DNA of 64,000 nucleotides from assembly GCF_901709675.1 (NCBI RefSeq), contig NC_051107.1:5026001-5090000 (forward strand), in the 5' to 3' direction. Below the pieces are notes generated by a model. It was given only the letters and a program-made list of their open reading frames with translations. It ran no database searches and was not told the origin of the DNA. Both the position numbers and the translations under genes were made by a program. Origin of the DNA: Syngnathus acus (taxonomy: Eukaryota > Chordata > Actinopteri > Syngnathiformes > Syngnathidae). Below, in pieces: positions 1-12,900 of the stretch (position 1 is the stretch's first letter; every line of letters begins with the position of its first letter).

Positions 1-3000
1 GAAAACACAAAAAGACTCATTATAGACTTTTAGTGGATTAGGAGACTGTTCTTAGAAAAATGTCTTTCCTGTATGGAGTTCCTGGAGTCAAAAAGTGAGA
101 ATTCAGCGCTAAAATCGGACCTAATTGCATGTGGAGTCCCTCAAGGGTCAACCCATGGACCCTTTTTGCTTAGCCTGTCAAGTCAAATTCCCGAAGTTAA
201 AAACGTTTTAACTATATCAGCAACACTGACTCAAGCAACATCCTTACCGTCTCGAGGGTAGTAGATGACCTTGGTGAGGGAGTAGGGTCCGTCTCCCTTC
301 ACGTTGAAGCTCTTGATCTTCACCTGGAATTCCCTCACTTGGAAGTCGTCATCGCCAGGGAGGAAGAAGGAGTCCTTGTGGACGTAGCGTCTGGTTTCCG
401 GGTCGGAGATGGTCTCGTACCACCAATCGTACCCGTCGTAAGGCTTGAAGGCCACGATGTAGCCGAACTTTTTGCCGTAGAAATACCACGGCTCCACAGG
501 CTGTGGGGGAGTCAAGGTCATGAGAGTAGTACGAAAAGTAAATGAGTTATAAATATTTCAGAAATTGGGCTCATTTACCTTCCATGTGATGATGATCTCA
601 CCATTCCGACCACCGTAGCCTTCGACATCTGTGGGAGAGACCACCGGTACTGGTGGTTCCGGGGATGGGGGTTTAGGGTTAGAAAAAATTAAATAGATGC
701 AATTTGTGTCTACTTACGTGCGTCCCAAGTTTTGATCTTGAGCGAGGGAATGCTGGCTTCTCCCGAGCCGTACGCGTTGGTGGCGATGATCCGGAACTGA
801 TACTCCATCCAAGCGTAGAGGTCGGTGACCTCGGCCCGCTCCACGGTGCCGTCGAGGAAGGTGGGAGCTGAAAGATGCTCGATTGTAAGTACTGTATAAT
901 ACTGCCACCTGGTGGCCAATATGTGCACATCTGTGATCTATTGTCATTGATACAAACAGGTGCTGGCGTTCCTCCAGTCGTCCTCATGCAGAGACCAGAA
1001 GTGCCTGGTCTGGATGGTGTAGTACAGAATGGGACTGTTATGTTCTGCTCCTTTGGTCCACAACAGCTTCACCCATGTGTCTCCAATGTCCTCCACTCGG
1101 ATGACGCCAGGAGGCCCCGGGACACCTCCAACAGCCACATACATTTACTCCACTTGTGTTTTTTTGATCGGTATGAAAAGAAACTGAACTGACCGACGAC
1201 TTTTAGGTCTGCGTACGCCGTGTCGCTGTCCACCACGGTCTGAGCCGTGCACGTGTAGCGGCCTTCGTGCCAGATTTGCGCGTTCTTGATACGTAGGTTC
1301 CCACTGCCTTCCTGGGTCTTCAGCAGCAGGAATAGAAAGGCAGTTAAAGTTATTTAAGGATTTGTTTTTCTAACACGATATAACACGATGCTTCTACCAT
1401 GATGCGCTCAAAGTGTTGCCACTCGGTGTGAAAGTCGATGACCCGGAAGTCGATGGCCCAGATGAAGGCGATATCCAGCATGGGGTCATAAGAGGCCGAG
1501 CAGGTCAGGATGACCTCGTCGCCCACCTTCACCTCCGAATCTTCGGGAGCCACCGTGATGCTGGTCGCCTCTGGGCAACCGCGGCGGATTTGTTATTTTA
1601 TCGATACTACTCGATGTGAATAATGTTGGACTGACCCATGATGGTGAGATAACCCGAGCTGTTGGCCTTCCCTCTGTCGTTCTCAGCAAAGCATGTGTAG
1701 AAACCTTCGTCGTTTCTCGTGGCATTAAGAATCTCCAGAGTGCCGTCGAACATGATGGAGATGCTGCAGAATTAAAACATCGAGGTTAGCGGACATAAGA
1801 CGAGAGCGAAATGAGAAGACCACCGACCGTGAATTGTTGAAGAGCAGCTCCTTGCCCTTGGTCCAGGTGAAACGAGGCTTGGGGGCTGCTCGAGGTTTAC
1901 ACTCGATCAACACGCGGCCGTCTCGGGCGCCGAGGAGCTGCTTCTTCAGGGGGTTGAACTCGAATGTTGGAGCGCAGGCTGAAGGCGAGAAATTGAAAGG
2001 TCACCACACTGCAGATAGAAACCAAAATATTCGGGCTCACCGATCACTCGCAGCTCAGCGTTGGCGTATTTGATGCCCCAGTAGTTCTCTGCGATGCACT
2101 GGTACATCCCGGAATCATCAAATGTCAAGCTGGAGAACTGAAGCTCACCTTTTCCTGACTAGGGGGGATAAATATGATGATTATTCATCTCCATATATAT
2201 ATATTTATATACTCACCATATAGCCATCTTTGTACCAGCGGATGAATGGGAAAGGCTTCCCAGATGCAACACAGCGCATGGTGTGCGCAGAGCCAATGTC
2301 TATCTGGGTGTTGTTGATGGTCTCGGCCCACTCTGGAGCAGCTGGACAACAGAGCAGGATTGGGTTCTAGATCTTCAACCCAACAGGATTGAGTGATGGA
2401 CACTCACACTCCACGTAGAGCCAGGACTTGTGCCAATCCTTCCCTTTGGTGTTGATGGCCTCGCACTCGTAGCCTCCCACGTCTTCGTACTGGACGTTGT
2501 AGAGGTGCAAGACGGCGCCCGATTCGCTGATCTCGTGGTTGGCGGGCAAGTCTGTGGCGTCCACTTTCCTCCATACAATGTGGGGGATGGGACTGTGGAG
2601 AAAGATTGGAAGTCTCGTATTTTGGCATATTGGAGTTGGAAATGGTGGTGTCCATCAAACGTACTTCCCCAGAGCAAAGCATTCCAGCGTGATGTTGGAA
2701 GCTAGCATGGCTGTTGTGTCCGGGAACTTCACTCTGATGTCTGCTGGATATTTTCTTTCTTCACCTGCAGCACAGAATATTTTTTTTTCCCCCTTAGTTC
2801 ACTCATGAAGTATCTGTAGTGTGACCCACCGTCATCTGGCGGCAAAGGGATGAGCGGGATGAACTTGGAGAAGACGCTCTTCCCCAGGACGGGGCTGGAG
2901 ACAAAGCACGAGTAGTTCCCGGCGTCCTGAACCTCCACTTTGGAGATGTATAAGTTGCCGGTCCTCTGCGAGACAAAACGGCGACGGTCCATGTTGAGGA

Positions 3001-3921
3001 ACACGGGGAACTCGTTGAAGATCCAGCGGTAAGACACTTCCTCTGAAGGAAGAAAACATGTTTGTTGCAGAAGGTGTTGGCATGATGCAATGAGATACAC
3101 ACCTGGCCACGCTTTGGGAGGGGCACACAGCAGAACCGCCCCTTGGCCTTCTTTTACAGTAACTGGGTCTCTCTCCTCTTGAGGAAACTCCTCCAGAACT
3201 TTAACACAGAAGACATCCACTCATTTAATCACGGGCAAATCTTTTTTTGGGGTGTTGCACTTTCTCACATCCAAATTTGACGCGGGCCTCCTTGCTGATG
3301 ACCGTGCCGTAGATGTTCCAAGCCACGCAGATGTACGTGCCGGCGTGCTTCTTCTGTCTGGGGTTGCTGATGACCAAGTTGCCCCCTACTAAGCTGTAGT
3401 GCTCATCCGGTTGCTCCATCAGCTTGATCTCCCAGTGGTCACGGCGCCACCTAAGAAACGGAAAGAAAATAGGTCCAAGAGCGGAACTTTGAGGCACTCC
3501 ACTTTTAAACTGCTGCCATCCACAGCTCACAAAGTTGAACTACCTGTACGAGGCTGGAGGGTTGGCACGGGCCCTGCAGTTCATGGAGATCCTCCCATCG
3601 GGGGAGTCCTCGCTGTAGACCACGTCCACTGGCTCCTCCTCAAATATGGGACCGTAACCAGTAGCTTCCTCTAAATATTGCATCATAACAACAATCATGG
3701 TGCATACACAATAATAAAGACAGGAATTTTTGGGGGGGGGGTTTTCCAAAAGAACTCACCCCCAAATATCCTGGGCTCCCCAAATAAGATGGCCACTGAG
3801 AAGAAGAAACATCACGGTGTTATAGGATCATAAATTATAACATCCATGTAATTCCATACTTACACGTGACGGAGGCCAAGGAGACGAGTGCCAGCAACAG
3901 CAGCAAGGTGGTGGAGGCCAT
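1..3921 (-). CDS. cntn1: contactin-1 (5' part; 3' end beyond window)
   Basis: GPI-anchored neural adhesion protein of the axon and paranode. Eighteen coding exons with ac...ct (reverse GT-AG) borders are readable: 3864-3921, 3760-3795, 3544-3670, 3269-3450, 3103-3198, 2830-3042, 2665-2764, 2408-2592, 2217-2341, 2041-2158, 1828-1978, 1636-1763, 1398-1570, 1194-1317, 958-1125, 718-867, 579-649 and 248-500. They join in frame to about 819 residues. The ATG at 3919-3921 opens a hydrophobic signal peptide ([19 protein letters not shown]). Six Ig domains follow, with C..C pairs and YxC motifs, and then the first FNIII domains (GPPG linker, [27 protein letters not shown]). Residue matches (SYRW.FNEFPVF.NMD+[20 protein letters not shown]) fit contactin-1 better than contactin-2. 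The last FNIII domains and GPI signal are not in the window. Which fish paralogue (a or b) is unknown. All visible exons are intact. Confidence 0.93.
124..190 (+). mobile_element. LINE reverse-transcriptase fragment in a cntn1 intron
   Basis: A stretch of about 50 bp reads [16 protein letters not shown], the conserved GVPQGS.LGPLLF block of non-LTR reverse transcriptases. No neighbouring RT motif (for example YADD) is readable on either side. It is a relic without coding capacity, in the intron below exon 248-500. Confidence 0.6.
3464..3530 (-). mobile_element. LINE reverse-transcriptase fragment in a cntn1 intron
   Basis: On the minus strand the intron between exons 3544-3670 and 3269-3450 reads [16 protein letters not shown]. 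This is the same RT block as at 124-190, 24523-24580 and 49535-49590. It lies directly against the acceptor of exon 3269-3450, so much of this short intron derives from the fragment. Confidence 0.55.
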
Positions 3922-6186
3922 CTGATTCAAACAAAACAATCGTGCCACAATGCAGCGAATAAATCCAAAATATTTGGCGCTCTCATTTGTCGGCGTGCAG
4001 CGAGAGCAGCTCTGCTGATGACTCAACAAAAACAACTTGCACCTCAGCGCCCAACCCGCTGCAGACATCCACTCAATCACAGCAATCTGCTTTATCATCA
4101 CTGTAATCCGCTTTGGGATAGACTAGAGAAAATTTAGGTCACTGAATTTAAAAAAAAAAAAAAAAAGATATGCTAAAGCACATGAAAGATGTAATCCCTT
4201 TTGTGCCTTCAATGTCATGTTGTTTTTATTGCACAATATTGCAAAATACTTACAAAACGTGACTTACTATTAAAATGAATAACGCATTTTAAATTATAGG
4301 TTTTTTTTTTGTTTCTGTGCCGTCTACTTCTAAAAATAGACACACAAAAAAAGTAAAAGGGTGCGCATCCCAATGACGACTGCCCCAGCGGCTCTGCATT
4401 GCGGTAATGCGCGAGCACCACCCGGTGCACTTCCACGCAGTCCTCAGCCCACAACGCGCATTGCAATCACGCACAATCTCACATAAAAACATCCGTCTTA
4501 CCTTTTTTTTATGTCTTTAACGCCGTGTATAATATGAAAATGTTTCTTTGGGCCTGGTACACCTGCACCCGAAAAGCATCGTCCCGCACGCACACAAGCC
4601 TAGAGGTAACTTTTCTATTGGTCCAGACAGAGATGACGACACGTGACCGTAGCCGGCCAATCGGAAAGCAGAGATGAGAGGGATGCGGAGGAGGAGAGAC
4701 AGATGCTCTGAAACTGGAATGGGATGAAAACTCAATCTGGTTAGATGGCATGTAATTATATTTTATAAACACATGGCTGGATAGGGTACTATAAAAAAAA
4801 AGAGCATTGTTATTTTTTTAAAAGGCAGAAACAGTAAATAAAAATGACATCCATAATAAACTTGGTGTACCTAATGAAGTGGCTGCTTGAGGAAACAATT
4901 CGTGGCAATTTGAAATCTTGAAGCCAACATTTATTATCCCCACCCCGATTTAACTTCATTTAAAATACAAAATATTTGTTTGCCGTGTAATATCCAAGAG
5001 TAAATTGTTGCTCTCATGCTTCTCACGTATAGTAGCTCACACACATCACCTCACCGGGGCTCTCGAAATGTGCCGAGTCAGCGTTTGTGTTAAATGATGC
5101 AACCTGTGAATGTGTGTGCATTTAATATATTTTTTTCAAAGTGCACGGACAAGACGGGTGTCGGCGGAGCTCGGCCACAAGCAAAATATTCTCATTTTGT
5201 GAGTTCACTTGAAGAATAAAGAAAGAAAAACAAATCACAGCAAATAAAAATCTGAAAATAGTCCCATGTCACACAATGCAGCTGGGTTGTTGTTGTTTTT
5301 TCCACACTCAGGTCAAACCCCTTATTTACAAAATAAAAACACGGAAAGCTGACATGACCTAAAAACTTGATGCAAGTTATGATAAACGACACAGCGGCGG
5401 AAGCGACAGAAAAAAAAATCCATTTGAGAATCGGAGGACAAGCTGACGAGTCCTGGAAAGAAAAATGCAGAACGCACGTTGAACACATGCATGTGCACGC
5501 ACATACACAGACACTCATGCACTCACGTTTGTTTGCAAACAGTACAACATATTGACCAGAGATGTCAACTACTACTTTCCTTTTCCACATTCAGTACCAT
5601 TAGGAACATCTCCCCAGTCCTCCTTTTAAGTGCTATTATTAAGAAAAAAAAAAAAGCTTTGACCTTGGACTTGACATTCCACATTTGTATAATTACATCA
5701 AAGTCACGAATCTGACATCCAATTGATCAAGAATTTGATATATCGTGGATGACGCTGTGGCTGGTGTTTTTTGCCCCGCCCCCTCCCATTAGTGAAGTGA
5801 TTCACCCCCCCCCTAGAAATCCATAATATATAACCGTATATTATAGGCCCTATAATAACACTTTGGGATTGAGAAAAAAAATTCTGCACCTTCCCGTGAC
5901 AACAAAAGCGGGATCACGATGGACTCCATGCAGTTGTGTACGTGTTTGAATGCGGTGAAATGCTCGCAAAGGATATCAAACACACACACACACACACACA
6001 CACAAACATTGCTTCTCTAAAGAGTCGTTCCTTGTCCACTTGTCCATCGTGGCCGAGTTTTCTCAGGAGGTGCGCCAGGGGGGTGAAAGGAGACGATGGG
6101 GCGTCCTCGGTGACAGGTTGCCATGGTGATGAACCACCGCGATCAAAGTTAAAGCATCCGCGGACGACAGGAGGGCGGGGGGATGT
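3922..6186. other. cntn1 5' flank and nrcam 3'UTR/intergenic
   Basis: No coding exon seen. The left part should hold the cntn1 5'UTR and flanking sequence. The right part should hold the nrcam 3'UTR (minus strand). It contains short poly-A/T runs (for example about 4148-4166), a possible minus-strand polyadenylation hexamer (tttatt on plus, 4225-4230) and a CA microsatellite at about 5979-6003. Confidence 0.5.
5979..6003. repeat. (CA)n microsatellite
   Basis: About 12 uninterrupted CA units in what is probably the nrcam 3'UTR. Confidence 0.9.
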
Positions 6187-6980
6187 TTAGACAAAAGAGT
6201 TCATGGCGTTGACGGGCGACGGCGCCTCGGAGCTTTCGTTGCCCTCGTGCGTGTCTTTCTCCTTCTTGCCGCTGTACTGGCCGATGAAGGAGCCGTCTTC
6301 GTTGAACTGGCCGTCCCCGCCTTCTCCGTAGTCCACCAGGCTGTCGTCGCTCTCGTCACGCCGCACCGTGCCGTTGGACGGCGTCCGGCTGCCCTTCAGC
6401 GGCTTGTGGTCCTCCGTGTCACTGTTAAGGATTTTACAAAAATTTAGAAACTGATCAAATAAATGTTGGCGCTTTTTTCTACAGCTAGAACTAAAAGAGT
6501 TTATGGTGATATTTGTTAAAATGTTTTTTTTTTTTCCTCCCTCCATGAGATGGTTATTAATTTCGATTTAGCCTTGCCTCTGTGGCGAGTTTGGTAAAGG
6601 ACTCCGGTGATGTCATGGCAGCTTCGCATAATGTTCTATGTACAAATAATCACATTAAGTGACAAAGCACCAACGGGAAGAAGTATTGAAATAAAAAGTG
6701 CTTCTCGCTTACCTGTATTCTCCAAATGTCCCATCGTCCTCCTTCATGGGTTGGATCTCCGGGTCTTGGTGGGCTTCTTCTTTCTCTTTCACTGTTGATC
6801 AAACGAATCAAGAAGATGCTCTAATGGTTATTTTGCAGGTTGACTAACCTGGATATTTTCCGCCCTTGTTCCTCTTGATGAAGCAGACGATGAGGAGCAC
6901 CAGGATGAGCAGGGCGATGGCGCACATCAGCCCGATGAACCAGCCCTGGGTGGCGATGTCCACGTGCCGACTGGCCACGG
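6187..6980 (-). other. nrcam: NrCAM transmembrane and cytoplasmic exons
   Basis: Exon 6849-6980 encodes [20 protein letters not shown], a single membrane helix at about residues 1157-1180, followed by the basic stop-transfer KRNKGGKYP. Exons 6713-6791 and 6187-6421 encode the tail with DDGTFGEY, the ankyrin-binding FIGQY (about residue 1265) and the C-terminal SFV. In this family the FIGQY tyrosine controls ankyrin binding and SFV is a PDZ ligand. The tail is intact and close to the mammalian one. Confidence 0.93.
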
Positions 6981-9900
6981 CTACAAAAAAATATTTAAAT
7001 GATATTATTATATATTATTAATAATAACTATTAAAAATAATATTAAAAGTCAAATGGGCTAATTTGGAATGAATAATGGAAATAAAAGGGAACGAGGGGG
7101 AAAAAAAAAAAGAGATTCTAGGTCAGAAAGTAAATTCTGAGGTGATGAATGGGACTAATGAGATCAAAAGATCGACGCTGAGGCATGCCGCCTCACCTGG
7201 CACTGTAACCACCTCTTCAGTGGTGGTGTGGGCCGCCGCCCCGGCCGGGTCTCGAGCGACCACGCGCACCCTATAGGACGTCCCCGGCTTTAAGCCTTTT
7301 AAAATATGCGAGTGAGAGCCGTTTACCGACTCCCTTTTCCAGTCCTCTTTACCTGAAATCGAGAGTTGCGGGTTGGAGAGGGGAATCGTTTATTCCCGAT
7401 TGGATGATTGCGGTAAATACCGAGCGGGGGAGCCTTACTGTTTTCTACCGTGTATTCCACATAAATGTTCTTATGGTGTCCAAAGTATTCCCAAGTGATC
7501 ATCGCGCACTCCTCCCATACTGATGTGTTTACTATGCCAAAAACGGGACCCACAGAGGGCGCTGAAGAGGAACAAAAAAATTGCTTTTATTCCAGAATAG
7601 CGGACTACTCCGTGTAAATCGCTAACGGCCAATCAGAGAGCTCGATTTAGCCATTTTACATATTGTGCAACTCAATGGCAGATAGTGTACCCTTGCGAAG
7701 CGGGGGGTGCGTAGATTGAGTGACGGGGGAGGTTGGGTGAGGAGGGGGCTCAGTGGGGCCTGGAAGAACACGGAAAAGAGTGAGACAACATAAAGAAAAG
7801 CCAGCGTAAAGTTTCAGAGCGTTCGTATAGTCGACAGCATGCCAATTTGACAGATGCAGGGGAAGGCAAACTTTTGAGTTCATGCGCCACTTTGGATTGT
7901 TTCTTTACTTTGAATTCATTCACATTTTCAAATGGCAGTGAATGAGTTATATAATCATTTTTATTATCTAATAATTTTATATCATTTTTTGAGTTATATC
8001 ATTTTATCAACCCACGGGGTCAAAGGTTGCCCGCCTCTGCTCGAAAGTGCTGTTAGTGCGGCACGTGCAGGATCATCATGCATCTTGTCATTGTCTTTTA
8101 GAAGTTTAGAAATCAAGTCGGAAATTTAAAAAAAAAAAATGCACTATTTAGCCACTTGACCTATATATTTGGACAAATATCCCCTATTTCCATATTTTAA
8201 ACATGCAGGGTGACTAAAACGAACTCCACGGGTTACCTTTGCCCGTCTGGACAGTGGGCTGAATATGAGCTTGAGAAAGAAGGAAAGAAACGAGATAGTG
8301 GCGATAAAGGAGGTTGAATGTGCTCGAACCTCAAGATATTTTCGGGATTCCCTGAAGTTCCGACGCTTTATTGTCTGAGCTCACTCACTTGTTTCCGTGA
8401 CGGTGGAGGCCTCTTTGGTGAAATTGGCGCCAGCGCCTTTGATGGTCTTTGCACTCAGGTGGAACTGGTAGAGGACGCTGGAGTTGAGGTTGTCCAACGC
8501 TACCGTGGTCTCGTTGAGCGGGAAATCCAGGACGGTGGCCGGCCCCACTTCCGAGCTGTTAATAACTGAGCAAAACGTCAGCGTGTAAAAAAAACTAGCA
8601 CTTTAAAAAATAATAATTAAATGCTGCTGGTACCTGGCTGGTATTTCAGCGTGTACCCAATAAGGCGTCCATTTTTCTTCAGTGGTGGACCCCATTCCAG
8701 AGTGAGCGAGTCCAAACTGGGATTCAAGACGTTTAAAAAAGACGGTGGTCCTGGAACTGAATCCAGACGATTTGATTATTAGAAGCTAAATACATTTAAA
8801 AAAAAAAAAAAAAAAAAGGTAAATATTGTGTACCCACCTCCCTCGAGGGTCTCAAATTGCTTGTCCTGACTCTGAGGACCTTCTCCTTTGCTATTCAAGA
8901 CCCTGATGAAGATGTTGTAGAGGCTGTAGGGCTGCAAGCCCGCCAGGTGTCCCTCGGTCTGGTTCTCGTTGAAGGTCAGAACTTGGTCTTGGGACTCTTG
9001 ATCCACATCTTCCTCCAGGCCTCGTTGGCGACGGTAGTATACCTTCGGAAGATGCCATGATTATAGACGTCAGATATTAACTGGGTTGGTAGTGAATGAG
9101 TTAAAGTACTGGTTATGTTGATGTGAGTTGAAACCGACCTTGTAGCCTTTAAGTTTCCCACGAACCGAGTTAGGCGACACCGGCTCCCAATGCACTTTAG
9201 CCATTGTGCTGTTGTCAACCGTGACCAGGACACCATCAGGGGCGGACAAAGGCACTGAAGCGCAGGCAAAAAAATAGGAACTGCTTAGCCAAGGATTGTT
9301 CAATCCGTAAGAAATTCAAAACTCACAGTCTTCCCCGGAGTATCCGACGACGACCTCGGCTTCCGGCCCGTTGCCGTAGTCGTTGAGCGCTTGGACTTTG
9401 ATCTCGTAGGGAACGTAGACGGGAACTCCGGACACGACGTATTGTGAGGCGTTGGCCACCGTATTGGAGGACCATTCTTGATCCACGTCCATCTGGCGCC
9501 AAAGCACTTTGTACTCCAGACCGGGCCCGTTGGACTGGAATCCTGTTAGCGACTAATCAGACATTTTAGTTGGAGTGAGTTGAGCTAATCCCATCGCCCC
9601 TGTTCTTACTGTCCAGGAGATGACCAGGTTGCCAGGTTCTGTTCCTTCTCCATGAACATTTGAAGGATTCTCATCAGGTGCTGGAATGCCAAAGAAAGCA
9701 GACAATTCATCAGACCACTTATAAATATGTGATCTAAATGAGTAGTCGTGTCCGGTAGCTACCCGCCGGGTTGGTTCTGTACTGGCGTGATGGCTGGCTG
9801 GGTTGGCTGTAGCCCACCTGGTTCTTGGCCAGAACCCGGAAGGAGTAGTAAACGTGCGGCGAGAGCTCCAGTTGCGCCGTGGTGCTCGTACCAGCCACTT

Positions 9901-12900
9901 CTGTCATGTTGACCCAGATGCCGGGCTGGTGCAGCAAATCCTCGTACTGGATCAAAAAATCTTGGGAAAGAAAACAATCGTTCACCTCCTGATCCAATAT
10001 CAACCCGAATCTTCGGAAAAAAAAATCTTACTCTGAGTGGCACTGTTGTGTTCATCTCCAGGGATCCAGGTGAGCTGAACACTCCGTTCTGTTTGGTCAG
10101 TGAGTTCCAGATCAGTTGGCGGGTCAGGTTTCTCTGGCGAGAGAAGACACGGCTTAGACCGACTGTAAAATGTTTTGCTCATTTTAGGTGGTAGTTCTTG
10201 GTGACTGGAAATGAAGGAATGTGAATAAAGAGAAATCAAATAAATATTGAGAAACTACGATATGGAGAAAAGACACATGACTACATTATTTGTTTACCGT
10301 AGACAATAGCTGGAGTGGGAGTAGCCTCTGAGAGAGCAAGAATCAAGAGTAGAGTACAAAAAGTTAGTCGAAGTCACAACAAGAAAAGTAGATAGAATAG
10401 AAGTTGTTTTTTGAGATACGGTTTCTAAATCGTGTCCATAAATAAAGCGTAAAAGTACCGACGACTGTAAGCATGGCGCTGGCCGAGTCCCGGTCCAGGG
10501 TGGTGTTCATGATGCACGTGTAAGTGCCCTCGTCTTCCTCCGTCACGTCTTTGATGATCAAACTGTCGGTGTCCACCTCAAACCTGACAAGATGTCGGCG
10601 CATTTTTAAGTTATCGAGTAAATTGATGAGTTGGACCGTACCTCTCGTCGTCTGGCAGCTCGCCGCTGTTTTTCAACCATGTCATGGTGGGGACGAGGGA
10701 CGGGTCGTGCTTGACTTTACACTCGAAGATGGCGCTCATGCCTCGTTGCACCACCTTGTACTCGGGCTGCTTCAGGATACGCGTGGGCTCTTTGACCTCC
10801 AGGAAAACGTGGTTTTCCTTGATGCCCAGGTTGTTGCTAGCAATGCACGTGTACTTGCCGCTGTTCTGCGATTGGGCCACGTTGATCTCCAGCGTGCCGT
10901 TCTCGTGGATCACGTAGGGGTCTTCGCTCTTGATGCTGATTTGTCGATCTTTGAACCTACCGAGGGGACATTTAAGATCATGTTTTGTTTTTTGAGGGCA
11001 ATTGGATGCAAACTGATTTTTACCATGTGATGGTTGGTATGGGTGAGCCGAAAGTGGCGCAGTGGAGTAAAGCGGGACTGTTGGTGATGACCTTGTACAC
11101 TTGGTTGGGAGGAGTGAGCACCCTCGGGGGCTCCGCTACTTGATCAAAAGTCAAAATTAGCTCGTGGAACGCTATTACAAGGTTGATGTTTGTCACTTAC
11201 CGAGCACGCTGACAAATGCGTTGGCGATAAGGTAGCCAAATTCGTTTGAGGCGTTACACTGGTAAACGGCGCTGGAGCTGGTTTGCACACGGCTGAGGAT
11301 GACCGTGTCGCCATCCACCTTGCGAGTGGGGTCCTCAGGAGCATCTGGCAAATTAAAAAGCAAAGGTTATTTCAAATTTACATCATATTAATCACATCTA
11401 AAAAAAAATATGGAAAATATGGGTTGGTTCCCCCTCCAAAATAAATAAAATCAGAAATAGAAAAAAAAAGTATTGAAAAAATATATTTAAAAAATATATA
11501 TATAAAAAATATGAAAAATATGGGTTGGTTCCCCCTCCAAAATAAATAAAATCAGAAATAGAAAAAAAAAGTATTGAAAAAATATATTTAAAAAATATAT
11601 ATATAAAAATATAAAATATAAATAAAGATTATATAAAAAAAAATGAGGGTTGGCTCCCTCTCCAAATCAACAACCCAATTCTTTTTAAATCAGGAGTAGA
11701 AATATTATACTCACTTTCTATCGGGACTCCATTGACAAACCAACTAATATCCGGCTTGGGGTCTCCGCTGACTCGACAAGTCAGGATGCCGGTCTCATTT
11801 GGGGCCAGGATCAAGTTCCTGGGAGCGCTGATCCAGAATGGAGCAGCTGTTGAATAGGAAAGAAAAGCAAAAGAAACCTGAGAGAGCAGCACATGGATTT
11901 AGACGCTTTTGTGATGAGTCGGCTCAGACCTTTAACGGCGACCTTGATGATGTGGTGTGCCGTGCCCAGGCGGTTGGTCGCCGTGCAGGTGTAGTCGCCG
12001 CCGTCGCTTTCGCTTACATCCAAAATCTTAACCGTCTTCTTGTAGTTCAGGAAAGAAACTCTGCTGGTTGGCAGCTCCCCGCCGTCTTTCTGCCAAGACA
12101 TCTCCGGAGTGGGCCTGCCATGGAAACCGACGGTTTCAAACAGTTATTCACCGTATTCTGTTGCATTCCAGAGAAATATCACACCTACTTACAAGCCTTC
12201 GGCGATGCATTCCAGCTCGAGGGTCTCCCCTCGCAGGACCATCTTGGTGCTGGTGGCGCCTAAAGGAGTCATGAAATCGGGACGCCGCTGTCCTGCTGGG
12301 AAGGCTGATTGAAATAGGAGAGAGACATGAAATTGAAAATTTGCCACTGAGGGCATCTAAGTGGGTAGAGAGGAAGAATTATATTTGGACATGTGTGCGG
12401 GTGGAAGTCACATGGTCAGGCCAGGAGTGGATTGACGCTGGTATCTCATTTTGCAGAAGCTCCCCATCTCGACTTACTTTGTAGCACTGTGACGGAGATG
12501 GGCTGCTTCTGCTGGATGGTTTGCGTATACGGGAAGCGGGCATAGCAGATGTAGTCGTTCCTATTATCCTCTGGGAGGACGTTGGAAAAGTACAAGTCTC
12601 CGTTCAGGGCCTGGGTCACTCGATTGTCCAGCGGCAGCCTCTGGAAAACTGAAGCGAGACAATTATTTTTTTTCTATTCTCTGGCAAATGAATGACAAGA
12701 TTGACTTACTGTTATCCATCCAAAATATGACGGGAGGGGGCAGCCCTGCCGGGGGGCGGCATTGCAGCACCAGCGAGACCCCCGTCTGCACCGTGATGGG
12801 CTCAAGTCTTTCTTTCGACCACAAGGGGGACCCTGGGAGTCACCGCCCTCAGTCAGATCAAGCATTCACCCAAAACATTTCATATACGATTCCTTACTGG

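Noticed and set aside
1-3921. Contactin-2 as identity of the first gene
   Set aside because: Ig and FNIII residues ([22 protein letters not shown]) fit contactin-1 clearly better.
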